A stretch of 64,000 bases of DNA from positions 124,001 to 188,000 of the forward strand of contig NZ_CABVPN010000010.1 of NCBI RefSeq assembly GCF_902499115.1, in the 5' to 3' direction. The stretch's first letter is position 1; each line of letters starts with the position of its first letter. Below the pieces are notes generated by a model. It made no database searches. It was given only the letters and a program-made list of their open reading frames with translations, and was not told where the DNA came from. Shown one piece after another: positions 25,889 through 35,200 of the stretch. Made by a program: the position numbers and the translations under genes. The DNA is from Burkholderia diffusa (lineage in GTDB: Bacteria > Pseudomonadota > Gammaproteobacteria > Burkholderiales > Burkholderiaceae).

Positions 25889-26311
25889 TCACCACCGCAA
25901 CTGCGTGGTGAGTGCGCCCGTTTCGACGACCGCGAACTGGGTGGCGCCCTGATAAGTCCCTTCGACCCGATAACTGGCATCGGGCACGCTGAACAGGCAG
26001 CGTGGCCCCGTTGCCTTGAATTCGACGAGCACGCGTCCATGCCGTCGCAGCCGCACCTGCACGTTCGACAGCGGTTGCCCGCTGGCGCCCGATACGAACG
26101 AAACACCGAGGTTGTAAGGACGGCCGTCGGGGGGAAGCGGCGCCGTACCGTCGATTCGCGCGTCGCCGCAGATATACGAAATCACGTATCGGCCGGAGCC
26201 GGGGTCGGACGCGGGTGCCGGGGCCGGGGTCTGTGCCACGGCATTGATGCAGAGTGCGGATACGGCGATGCCGAAGAGCGGGCGAGCATGCTGTTCAAAC
26301 GAGGAAGACAT
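25889..26311 (-). CDS. small exported protein at head of pga operon, unknown
   Basis: A protein of 140 residues. A signal peptide (FGIAVSALCINAVAQ) is followed by a short Pro/Ala linker and an about 95-residue beta-rich domain: GQPLSNVQVRLRRHGRVLVEFKATGPRCLFSVPDASYRVEGTYQG. This resembles carboxypeptidase-regulatory-like or other Ig-type periplasmic domains, with two Cys that could pair. GGAGG sits just before ATG 26311, which I prefer over the ATG four codons upstream. It is 75 nt before the next gene on the same strand and is the first gene after the AT-rich control region, so it is a candidate leader of the extended pga operon. Confidence 0.65.
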   Translation of the reverse strand: MSSSFEQHARPLFGIAVSALCINAVAQTPAPAPASDPGSGRYVISYICGDARIDGTAPLPPDGRPYNLGVSFVSGASGQPLSNVQVRLRRHGRVLVEFKATGPRCLFSVPDASYRVEGTYQGATQFAVVETGALTTQLRW

Positions 26312-26435
26312 TGCAACCTCCATCCGAAATCGCTGGGAGCGTATTTATTCAGATTTGAAATTGGCGACGTTCTTTTCGCGACATGGTATTGATACACGAT
26401 GGATTTTGAACAAACAACCGCGTGTGGCCCGAATG

Positions 26436-26467
26436 GGACATGCTTTAAATGTCCTATTTAAATAGGA
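26436..26467. promoter_or_regulatory. overlapping inverted repeats, candidate operator of pga operon
   Basis: GGACAT-N7-ATGTCC (26436-26454) shares its right arm with the perfect 16-bp palindrome TCCTATTTAAATAGGA (26452-26467). Both lie about 125-155 bp upstream of the first gene of the pga unit. Perfect palindromes of this size in otherwise plain AT-rich DNA suggest dimeric regulator sites; the regulator is not identifiable from sequence. Confidence 0.45.
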
Positions 26468-26893
26468 TTGTTGATGATTCGGCGAAATGAATTGAGACTG
26501 AACAAAGTCGATATTGCCGGACATGAAATTTGCTCACCGGTCGCAATGACCATTTCGCAAACTTAAGACGTAAGTGGTATCGAAGTTTGTGCCGAAAAAT
26601 AACGACTGATAAAAGGAAGACTTGCCTCTGCCATCGAGGCTTCACGATGAATCATGGAACGTACGGTCAGGTAAATCGAAAGGGCTGGTATGACGTTTTT
26701 GGCGATAATGTCGTTACATGAAAATCGAAATTTTTGATGTGATGTGTAACGGCGTATTTCCGTCATATGAGTCGGCAATTTACTCGGATTCGCAAACGTT
26801 TGGCAGTATTGCGGAATTGATCGAGCGTACGGAGCGTATATTGAAGACGAATCGGGATAATAAAATGGTTCGCGATGGCGAAAATGGAATACG

Positions 26894-26928
26894 GGAGCGC
26901 CGCGCGGATTGCATCCGCGCGGCGCTCC
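26894..26928 (-). terminator. strong hairpin after LysR gene
   Basis: A perfect 16-bp GC-rich stem (26894-26909 with 26913-26928, loop TGC) lies 34 bp beyond the LysR stop on the minus strand. The sequence that follows has only a short T cluster, so termination is likely but not classical. It separates the LysR gene from the pga control region. Confidence 0.65.
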
Positions 26929-26962
26929 GGCGAGTCGGGCGATGAGGGAACGGTGAAGGGCG

Positions 26963-27940
26963 TTACCGGCTGCCGCCGGCGCTGCGGCGCGCGATGCGCA
27001 CGGCCGGCTCGATCGACTGCTCGGCCGCGACGCGCGGGCGGTTCATGATGTAGGTCCACAACTGTTCGGCCGCGAGCCCGCGCTTGCGCGCGGACCGGTA
27101 CAGGCGAATCTCGAGTTCGGTGATCCAGTCCGCCGAGCCCGCACGAACGAGCGAACCATCCGCGAGCTCTTTCGCCACGCAGCTTTCGGGCAACCAGCCG
27201 ATGCCGTGCCCGGCCACGACCATCCCCTTCAACGCCTCGGACATGTGCGTCTCGAAGCACCGGTGCAGCGCATACGATTCGGACGCATTCAGCAGCAGCA
27301 TCTCGACGACGTTCCCGAGGAACGCGCCCGATGAATACGCGAGGAGCGGCAGCGGCGCGTCCGGCGTGCCGGGCAGTTCGAATACGGGCTTGCCGCGTGC
27401 GTCGGGCGTCGACACCGGCAGGATCCGCTCGACGCCGAGCGTGACGAACGGGAAGTGGTTCGGATCGAGCACGATCGGCAGTTGCGGATGGTGATAGCCG
27501 AGCAGCAGGTCGCATTCACCTTCGACGAGTTGCTGCACGCCTTCGGGCACGTTCACCGCGTTCACGCGCGCGGTCACGTGGCCGACTTCGCCGTTCAACT
27601 GCTTGAGCCATTCGGGGAACAGCGTGAACACGAGCGTATGCGCGACGGCGAAGCGCACGACCTGGTCGCTTGCCGCGAACTGGTCGTAGCCGTTCACGAG
27701 GTTGCGTGCCGCATACATGCTGCGCAGGATGTCCGCGGCCAGCCCGCGGAACATCTGTCCGGCCGGCGTCAGCGTGATCGGGTTGATGCTGCGGTCGACC
27801 AGCTTCGCATCCATCCATGTTTCGAGTGCGGCGATTCGTCTGCTGAATGCCGACTGCGTGAGGTGCCGATGACGCGCGGCCCGGGAAAAGCTCTTGGTAT
27901 CCGCAAGGCTCAGGAAATCTTCCAGCCACTTTGCTTCCAT
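26963..27940 (-). CDS. LysR-family transcriptional regulator
   Basis: A protein of 325 residues, typical LysR length. The helix-turn-helix is at about residues 18-40 (FSRAARHRHLTQSAFSRRIAALE), with the effector domain behind it (VVRFAVAHTLVFTLFPEWLKQL, GHGIGWLPESCV). The C-terminus is a short Arg/Ala-rich tail. It lies between two large modules: the pga operon downstream on the same strand beyond a strong hairpin, and the ATP-grasp/transglutaminase cluster divergent on the plus strand after a 792-bp gap. Either could be its target, with the divergent cluster slightly more likely by the usual LysR arrangement. Confidence 0.88.
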   Translation of the reverse strand: MEAKWLEDFLSLADTKSFSRAARHRHLTQSAFSRRIAALETWMDAKLVDRSINPITLTPAGQMFRGLAADILRSMYAARNLVNGYDQFAASDQVVRFAVAHTLVFTLFPEWLKQLNGEVGHVTARVNAVNVPEGVQQLVEGECDLLLGYHHPQLPIVLDPNHFPFVTLGVERILPVSTPDARGKPVFELPGTPDAPLPLLAYSSGAFLGNVVEMLLLNASESYALHRCFETHMSEALKGMVVAGHGIGWLPESCVAKELADGSLVRAGSADWITELEIRLYRSARKRGLAAEQLWTYIMNRPRVAAEQSIEPAVRIARRSAGGSR

Positions 27941-28732
27941 GTTGATCTTCGCTTTTTATAGTCGGCGCCGGAAGGCGGCGGCGCCATTTCACTGAACCGG
28001 TTTTGTAGCGTACCGCGCCTCGCGCATCGGAGCCGATGTTTTTTTTCGATCGGTGTCAGTCGAAATATGCATGGGCGTTGTCGGCGGTATTACGGCTACA
28101 TACGGTTGAGGTGCCGGACCCGGCTAACTGGTTAGTTCACCGCGTCGAACTGCCCGACTTGCCGCAGACGGTACTTCCCCCCAGGGCCGGCCGCGCACCT
28201 GCGCGCGCCGGCTCGCCTTTTCGCTATTCCGCCCGGGCAACCGAAGGATGTGGCGCAATCCCCGTCGCGGTGCAGGGCGGGCCGCCGCAACGGGCCGCCG
28301 ACGCCGCGTCGCGCTTCGCTGCGGTGCGGCAAGACCGGGCGGGAGGTGGCGGGGCGCGGGCGACCGCACGGCGGCGGGAAGTCCTGCCGACGCGGGCGCG
28401 GGACCGCTGCCGGCCGGCAGCGCGGTAATCGAGGCGGCGCGCCGGGCGGGGAAGGAATGGTGCAGTGCAGATTGCACAGTCGTGACACGCAGGGGAACTA
28501 TGTTTGACAGGCGCGGTGCAGCAGAGGCCGTGCGCAGGCATGGCACGCCTCTGGCGCGTCCTGCGTCGCGCGCATCGCACCATCATGGTGCGGCATGCCG
28601 CGGGGGCGTGCCGGCTGCGCGACAAAGGGGGGAACCTGAGGGGATATCGCAAGGCACGTTCCTTGCAAGGCAGTCAGTACGCCGGTCCGGCATGCGCAAT
28701 GCCGGGGAAAACGATCGATGGAGAAAAGATCG
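27941..28732. other. long intergenic region, 792 bp
   Basis: The left part (about 27941-28140) is moderately AT-rich and probably holds the LysR promoter (TATAAA on the minus strand about 17 nt before its start codon). A 12-bp inverted repeat CTAAC-TG-GTTAG lies at 28124-28135. From about 28140 to 28700 the sequence is very GC-rich, with open frames on both strands that are Arg-rich and match no family, so I see no gene there. A GGAG with good spacing precedes the next gene at 28733. Confidence 0.5.
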
Positions 28733-30148
28733 ATGAAGCCATTCGATGAAATGCTGCAATCCGGCGACATGGTGAGGGCGCCTTACGCGCGCCTCAAGCA
28801 GTGGCTCGACACGCAGAATCCCGCGAGCCTCGCCCAGAAAGCTCACGACGCGGAAGGCGTGTTCCGCAGGACGGGCATCACGTTCGCCGTGTACGGCGAC
28901 GCGCAGGCAGCCGAGCGGCTGATACCTTTCGATATCGTGCCGCGGATCATCTCGGGCGCGGAATGGAGCCGGCTGTCGCTCGGCATCGAGCAGCGCGTGA
29001 TGGCGCTCAACGCGTTCCTCGACGACATCTACCACCGCCAGGAGATCGTGCGCGCCGGCATCGTGCCGAAGCACCTGATCGCGCACAACGAGGCGTTCAT
29101 CCCGGAGATGATTGATTTCCGGCCGCCCGGGAACGTTTACACGCATATCATCGGCGTCGACATCGTGCGCACCGGCGAGAACGAGTTCTACGTGCTGGAG
29201 GACAACGCGCGCACGCCGTCGGGCGTGTCGTACATGCTGGAAAACCGCGAGACGATGATGCAGCTCTTCCCCGAGCTGTTCCAGCAGGTCAAGGTGCGCC
29301 CGGTCGAGACCTATCCGCAGATGCTGCGGCAGTCGCTCGCGGCCGTGTGCCCGCCGGGCGGCAACGCCGACAACCCGACCATCGCCGTGCTCACGCCCGG
29401 CATCCACAACTCCGCGTACTACGAACATTCGTTCCTCGCCGACCAGATGGGCGTGCACCTCGTCGAGGGCAGCGACCTGCAGGTGGTCGACGGCCGCGTC
29501 GCGATGCGCACCACCGAAGGCTTCCGGCCGATCGACGTGCTGTACCGCCGCGTCGACGACGCGTTCCTCGATCCGCTCACGTTCCGCCCCGATTCGGTGC
29601 TCGGCGTGGCCGGGATCATGGACGTCTATCGCGCCGGCAACATCACGATCGCGAACGCGCCCGGCACCGGCATCGCCGACGACAAGGCGATCTATTCGTA
29701 CATGCCGGAGATCGTCGAGTTCTACACGGGCCGCAAGGCGCTGCTGGAGAACGTGCCGACCTGGCGCTGCGGCGAGGCCGACAGCCTGAAATACGTGCTC
29801 GAGCATCTCGATGAACTGGTCGTGAAGGAAGTGCACGGCTCCGGCGGCTACGGGATGCTGGTCGGTCCGTGTGCATCGAAGGCCGAACTCGAGGCGTTCG
29901 CCGCGAAGCTGCGCGCGCGTCCCGCGAACTACATCGCGCAACCCACGCTGGCGTTGTCCACGACGCCGATCCTGACCGAAGCCGGCCTCGCGCCGCGCCA
30001 CGTCGACCTGCGGCCGTTCGTGCTGGTGTCGGACCGGATCCGCATCACGCCGGGCGGGCTCACGCGCGTGGCGCTGCAGGAGGGATCGCTCGTCGTCAAC
30101 TCGAGCCAGGGCGGCGGCACCAAGGACACCTGGGTGCTGGCCGACTGA
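28733..30148 (+). CDS. circularly permuted type 2 ATP-grasp protein
   Basis: A protein of 471 residues. It matches the DUF404/DUF407 pair now recognised as a circularly permuted ATP-grasp ligase: VPRIISGAEW near the N-terminus, HIIGVDIVRTGENEFYVLEDNARTPSGVSYMLENR in the middle, and LVVKEVHGSGGYGMLVGP near the C-terminus, the last holding the nucleotide-binding loop. Members are predicted to form amide bonds using ATP, making a peptide or a tag on protein. ATG 28733 has GGAG 9 nt upstream; ATG 28718 would add five residues. It heads a cluster with alpha-E and transglutaminase-like genes, the classic conserved neighbourhood of this family. Confidence 0.88.
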   Translation: MKPFDEMLQSGDMVRAPYARLKQWLDTQNPASLAQKAHDAEGVFRRTGITFAVYGDAQAAERLIPFDIVPRIISGAEWSRLSLGIEQRVMALNAFLDDIYHRQEIVRAGIVPKHLIAHNEAFIPEMIDFRPPGNVYTHIIGVDIVRTGENEFYVLEDNARTPSGVSYMLENRETMMQLFPELFQQVKVRPVETYPQMLRQSLAAVCPPGGNADNPTIAVLTPGIHNSAYYEHSFLADQMGVHLVEGSDLQVVDGRVAMRTTEGFRPIDVLYRRVDDAFLDPLTFRPDSVLGVAGIMDVYRAGNITIANAPGTGIADDKAIYSYMPEIVEFYTGRKALLENVPTWRCGEADSLKYVLEHLDELVVKEVHGSGGYGMLVGPCASKAELEAFAAKLRARPANYIAQPTLALSTTPILTEAGLAPRHVDLRPFVLVSDRIRITPGGLTRVALQEGSLVVNSSQGGGTKDTWVLAD

Positions 30149-30212
30149 GCCGGGCACGACCGCGCGCGCCGCAGCCGGCGCGCGAACCGAACGAAGACGG
30201 AGTGGACACGAG

Positions 30213-31154
30213 ATGCTTCTGGGACGAACTGCGAGCGGTCTCTACTGGATGTACCGCTATATCGAGCGCGCGGAGAACATCGCGCGCATCGTGGATGCCG
30301 GGCTGCGGATGGCGCTCACGCGCACGTCCGACGCGCCGGCCGAATGGTCGTCGGTGCTGGTCAGCTCGGGTGCGGACGAGGGCTATCGTCAGAAGTACGA
30401 CGCATATGCCGCCGATACCGTGACCGACTACCTGCTGCGCGACCGCGACAACCCGTCGAGCGTGCTGTCGTGCATCGAGGCCGCGCGCTCGAACGCGCGC
30501 ATGGTGCGCACGGCGCTCACCCGCGAGGCATGGGAAAGCGTGAACGGCGCATGGCTCGCGCTGCGTCACGCGCTCGCGCAGCCGGTGCCGGAGAGCGGAC
30601 TGCCGGCCGTGCTCGACGAAGTGAAGCGTGAAACCGCGCTGATCCTCGGCAGCTTCTACAGCACGATGCTGCGTAACGAGATCTTCGATTTCGCGCAGAT
30701 CGGCGCGTTCGTCGAGCGCGCGGACAACACCGCGCGGATCATCGACGTGAAATACCACCTGCTGCTGCCGTCGGTGTCGCACGTCGGCACGATCCTCGAC
30801 AACTACCAGTGGGAGACGATCCTGCGCTGCGTGGCCGCGCACCGGTCGTACCGCTGGGTGTACGACGTGCAGTACAAGCCGATGAACATCGCCGACTACC
30901 TGATCCTGAACGGCCGCATGCCGCGTTCGCTGCGCTATTGCTACGGGCGCGTGGTGTCGAGCCTGAATCTGCTCGCGAAGGATTACGGCGTGACACACCC
31001 GTGTCACGACACGGCCACGAAGATTCTGCAGATGCTGTCCGACACCTCGGTCGAGCGGATCTTCAAGAGCGGCCTGCACGAGTTCCTGACCGACTTCATC
31101 GGCCGCAACAACAGCCTCGGGATCGATATCGCCCAGGCCTACAACTTCGACTGA
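30213..31154 (+). CDS. alpha-E domain-containing protein
   Basis: A protein of 313 residues, all-helical. It begins MLLGRTASGLYWMYRYIERAENIARIVD, the hallmark opening of the alpha-E (DUF403) family, with a second conserved ERADNTARIIDVKYH segment at about residue 170 and RCVAAHRSYRWVYD after it. The repeated E-R-A-[ED]-N-x-A-R-I motif gives the family its conserved acidic residues. Its biochemical role is not established; it nearly always accompanies circularly permuted ATP-grasp and transglutaminase-like genes. Here it sits 64 nt after the ATP-grasp gene and 8 nt before a transglutaminase-like gene. A fused version occurs further down in this same cluster. Confidence 0.9.
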   Translation: MLLGRTASGLYWMYRYIERAENIARIVDAGLRMALTRTSDAPAEWSSVLVSSGADEGYRQKYDAYAADTVTDYLLRDRDNPSSVLSCIEAARSNARMVRTALTREAWESVNGAWLALRHALAQPVPESGLPAVLDEVKRETALILGSFYSTMLRNEIFDFAQIGAFVERADNTARIIDVKYHLLLPSVSHVGTILDNYQWETILRCVAAHRSYRWVYDVQYKPMNIADYLILNGRMPRSLRYCYGRVVSSLNLLAKDYGVTHPCHDTATKILQMLSDTSVERIFKSGLHEFLTDFIGRNNSLGIDIAQAYNFD

Positions 31155-31162
31155 GACTTGCC

Positions 31163-32137
31163 ATGCGACTCGCCATCCGACACATCTCGCGTTATCAGTT
31201 CGACGATCAAGCCACCCATGCGCTGCAACGGCTGCGGCTGCGCCCGCAATCGGGCCCCGGGCAGACGGTGCGCGCGTGGCAGGTCACGATCGAAGGCGTC
31301 GAGCCGGCGCTGTCCTACACGGACGGGCTCGGCAACCGGATCGACCTCGTGCGTCACGACCGCGGCGCGAAGGCCGAGATCGTCGTCGTCGCGGCCGGCG
31401 TCGTCGAGACGCAGGACCGCGCGGGCATTCTCGGCAATCCGGAAGGTTATGCGCCGCCGTGGATCTTCGAGCGCGAGACCGCGCTCACGAAGGCCGGCGA
31501 CACCGTGCGCGAACTCACGCAGGCGCTGCCGATCGAGCCGCACAGCCTCGACGCGCTGCACTGGCTGATGACGGAAGTGCACGGCCGCATCGCGTACGCG
31601 CCGAACCTGGCCGACGCGCCAGCCGATGCCGAAACAGCGCTGCAAAGCGGCGAGGGCACGAGCCGCGACCACGCGCATGCATTCATCGCGGCCGCGCGTG
31701 CACTGAAGGTGCCGGCGCGCTACATCTCGGGCTACGTGCTCGCCGACAGCGCGATGCAGCGCATCGCCGACGCGAAGCAGAGCGCGGCGGGCGACGAGGA
31801 AGAGGAGGCGCTCGCGCTGCAGAGCGGCGACGGCATGCAGCAGGCGCTCGGCGCATCGCACGCCGCGCAGTCGCAGGGCTTGCCGCAGGCGGCGCTCGGC
31901 GCGCAGCCGCAGGCCGCCGCGCTGATGCAGCAGCCGGCCGGTCATGCGTGGGCGGAGGCCTACGTCGAAGGGCTCGGCTGGGTCGGCTTCGATCCGTTCA
32001 TGAACCGCTGCCCGGACGAGCGCTACGTGCGCATCGCGGTCGGCCTCGACGCTCGCGACGCGCAGCCGGTGACGGGGCTCGGCGCGAGCACCGTCGGTAT
32101 CGAGATCAGCGTCGTGCAGTCGCCGGAACTGGTCTGA
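31163..32137 (+). CDS. transglutaminase-like protein with Ser in place of catalytic Cys
   Basis: A protein of 324 residues: an N-terminal beta domain (IRHISRYQFDDQATHALQRLRLRPQ) followed by the transglutaminase core. The usual G-x-C-x-D-x-A-H motif reads GTSRDHAHAF here: the Cys position is Ser (codon agc). The His (HAWAEAYV) and Asp (GWVGFDPF) of the triad remain. Between them sits a Gln/Ala/Glu-rich insert (DEEEEALALQSGDGMQQAL and following, about residues 212-256) absent from the two sister genes. It lies 8 nt after the alpha-E gene. The protein may be a binding or regulatory partner, or a weak Ser hydrolase. Confidence 0.85.
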   Translation: MRLAIRHISRYQFDDQATHALQRLRLRPQSGPGQTVRAWQVTIEGVEPALSYTDGLGNRIDLVRHDRGAKAEIVVVAAGVVETQDRAGILGNPEGYAPPWIFERETALTKAGDTVRELTQALPIEPHSLDALHWLMTEVHGRIAYAPNLADAPADAETALQSGEGTSRDHAHAFIAAARALKVPARYISGYVLADSAMQRIADAKQSAAGDEEEEALALQSGDGMQQALGASHAAQSQGLPQAALGAQPQAAALMQQPAGHAWAEAYVEGLGWVGFDPFMNRCPDERYVRIAVGLDARDAQPVTGLGASTVGIEISVVQSPELV

Positions 32138-32230
32138 CGCACCCCTTCGTCGAATCCGCCGTGCCGTGCCGCCGCAGCGACGGCGACGCGGCGCGCGCGG
32201 CCGGCCCAACCCGAACCGAGCGGCTCTCCC

Positions 32231-35200
32231 ATGCCCATCCACGTCGCGCTGCATCACACCACCCGCTACCGCTACGACCGGCCCGTCAACCTCGGCCCGC
32301 AGATCGTGCGGCTGCGGCCCGCGCCGCACTGCCGGACGCCGATCGTCGCGTATTCGATGACGGTCGAGCCCGCGCAGCACTTCATCAACTGGCAGCAGGA
32401 CCCGTTCTCGAACTATCTCGCGCGGCTCGTGTTTCCGGAACGCACCGAACACTTCGAGATCACGATCGACCTGGTTGCCGAGATGTCGGTGTACAACCCG
32501 TTCGACTTCTTTCTGGAAGCGAGCGCGGAGCAATATCCGTTCAACTATGACGATGCGCTGAAGACCGAACTCGCGCCGTACCTCGCGTGCGATCCGCAGA
32601 CGAGCGCGGCGCCGCTGTTCCGCGCGTATCTCGACGGCGTCGACCGCATGCCGGCCGGCACCGTGAACTTCCTCGTCGCGCTGAACCAGCAGCTGCAGCA
32701 CGACATCGGCTACCTCGTGCGGATGGAGCCGGGCGTGCAGACGCCCGAGCAGACGCTGAAACTCGCATCCGGGTCGTGCCGCGACAGCGCGTGGCTGCTC
32801 GTGCAGCTGTGCCGCCACCTCGGCATCGCCGCGCGCTTCGTGTCCGGCTACCTGATCCAGCTCACGCCCGACGTGAAGGCGCTCGACGGCCCGAGCGGCA
32901 CGTCGGTCGACTTCACCGACCTGCACGCGTGGTGCGAGGTCTATCTGCCGGGCGCGGGCTGGATCGGCTTCGATCCGACCTCGGGCCTGCTCGCCGGCGA
33001 AGGGCACATCCCGCTCGCGTGCACGCCGCAGCCGACCAGCGCCGCGCCGGTCGAAGGGCTGATCGACGAGTGCGAGGTGTCGTTCGAGCACGAGATGGCG
33101 GTGACGCGCGTGTACGAATCGCCGCGCGTGACGAAGCCGTATACCGAGTCGCAGTGGGACGCCGTGCGCACGCTCGGCGCGCAGGTCGACGGCGCGCTGA
33201 CGGCCGGCGACGTGCGGCTCACCCAGGGCGGCGAGCCGACCTTCGTGTCGATCGACGATCGCGACGGCGCCGAGTGGAACACCGATGCGCTTGGCCCGAC
33301 CAAGCGCGGCTACGCGACCGAACTCGTGCAGAGGCTGCGCGCCGAATATGGCGAAGGCGGCTTCCTGCATTTCGGGCAGGGCAAGTGGTATCCGGGCGAG
33401 CAGTTGCCGCGCTGGGCGCTGTCGATCCTCTGGCGCGCCGACGGCCAGCCCGTGTGGCACGATCCGTCGCTGTTCGCCGACGAACGCGAGCCGTCCGCGT
33501 GCACGACCGACGACGCGAAGCGCTTCATCGACGCGCTGGCCGCGCGCCTCGGGCTGACCGACGAATTCGTGCGGCCCGGCTACGAGGACGTCTGGTACTA
33601 CCTGTGGCGCGAGCGCAGGCTGCCCGTCAACGTCGATCCGTTCGATTCGCGCCTCGACGACGAACTCGAACGCGCGCGGCTGCGCAAGGTGTTCGAGCAG
33701 CAGCTCGACAGCGTGGTCGGCTACGTGCTGCCGATCAAGCGCACGGACGACGCGCCGGGCCGCGATCGGCCGGGCCTCGACGGCCCGCGCTGGCAGACGG
33801 GCCCGTGGTTCTTCCGCGACGAGCGGATGTACCTCGTGCCCGGCGATTCGCCGATGGGCTATCGGCTGCCGCTCGATTCGCTGCCGTGGGTCGCTGGCGC
33901 CGACTATCCGTACCTGGTCGAACGCGATCCGTTCGCGCCGCGCGACGCGCTGCCGGACGCGGCCGCGTTCCGTGCGCGTCATGCGGGCACGGCCGACGCG
34001 CCGCACTACCTGGCCGGCGCGCATCGCGAAGCACCCGTGCAAACGGTCATGCAGTGGCGCGGCGACGGCACGGCTGCGGGTGGACGGCACGCGCATGGCG
34101 CGCCGGACGCGCAGCGCCGCCCCGAGCGCTTCGAATCGGCCGCGTGGATCACGCGTACCGCGCTGTGCGCCGAAGTGCGCAATGGCATCCTGTACCTGTT
34201 CATGCCGCCGCTCGCCGCGCTCGAGGACTATCTCGACCTGCTCGCCGCGATCGAGCTGACCGCGCACGCGCTCGACGTGAAGCTCGTGCTCGAAGGCTAT
34301 CCGCCGCCGCGCGACGCACGGCTCAAGGTGCTGCAGGTCACGCCCGATCCCGGCGTGATCGAGGTGAATATCCACCCGGCGAAGAGCTTCGACGAACTCG
34401 TCGGCCAGACCGAATTCTTGTACGACGCCGCCTGGCAGTCGCGTCTTTCCAGCGAGAAGTTCATGGTCGACGGCCGGCACGTCGGCACGGGCGGCGGCAA
34501 CCACTTCGTGCTCGGCGGCGCGACGCCGGCCGACAGCCCGTTCCTGCGCCGCCCGGACCTGCTCGCGAGCCTGATCGCTTACTGGCACAACCATCCGTCG
34601 CTGTCGTACCTGTTCTCGGGGCTGTTCATCGGCCCGACGAGCCAGGCGCCGCGCGTCGACGAGGCGCGCAACGACCAGGTCTACGAGCTCGACATCGCAT
34701 TCGCGGAAATCCAGCGCAACAAGCTGCTGTACGGGCAGGACATGCCGCCGTGGCTCGTCGACCGCGTGCTGCGCAACCTGCTGATCGACGTGACCGGCAA
34801 CACGCACCGCAGCGAATTCTGCATCGACAAGCTGTATTCGCCCGATTCGTCCACCGGCCGGCTCGGCCTGCTCGAACTGCGCGCGTTCGAGATGCCGCCG
34901 CATGCGCGGATGAGCATCGTGCAGCAACTGCTGCTGCGTGCGCTGGTCGCGCGCTTCTGGGCCGCGCCGTACACGACGCCGCTCACGCGCTGGGGCACCG
35001 CGCTGCACGATCGCTTCATGCTGCCCGCGTTCCTGAAGATGGATTTCGACGACGTGCTGGCCGAGCTGCGCGACGCCGGTTTCGCGTTCGACCCGGCCTG
35101 GTTCGCGCCGCACTTCGAATTCCGTTTCCCGCTGTTCGGGCAGATCGCGGTGAACGGGATGCAACTGTCGCTGCGCGGCGCACTGGAACCGTGGCACGTG

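Larger units (their letters stand above)
26312..26962. other. AT-rich control region upstream of the extended pga operon
   Basis: These 651 bp are visibly AT-richer than the genes on both sides. An open frame of 75 codons on the plus strand (26718-26945) has no family resemblance and runs into a terminator hairpin, so I do not call it. The region contains two overlapping inverted repeats around 26436-26467 and, at its right end, a long hairpin behind the LysR gene. It must contain the promoter of the minus-strand pga operon. Confidence 0.55.

Noticed and set aside
26718..26945. 75-codon frame MKIEIFDVMCNGVFPSYES in the pga control region
   Set aside because: It begins plausibly but runs into the strong terminator hairpin at its 3' end and has no recognisable relatives or ribosome-binding site.
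28036..28700. Several open frames in the GC-rich part of the 792-bp intergenic region
   Set aside because: Overlapping frames on both strands, all Arg/Ala-rich, none with domain signatures or good translation starts.
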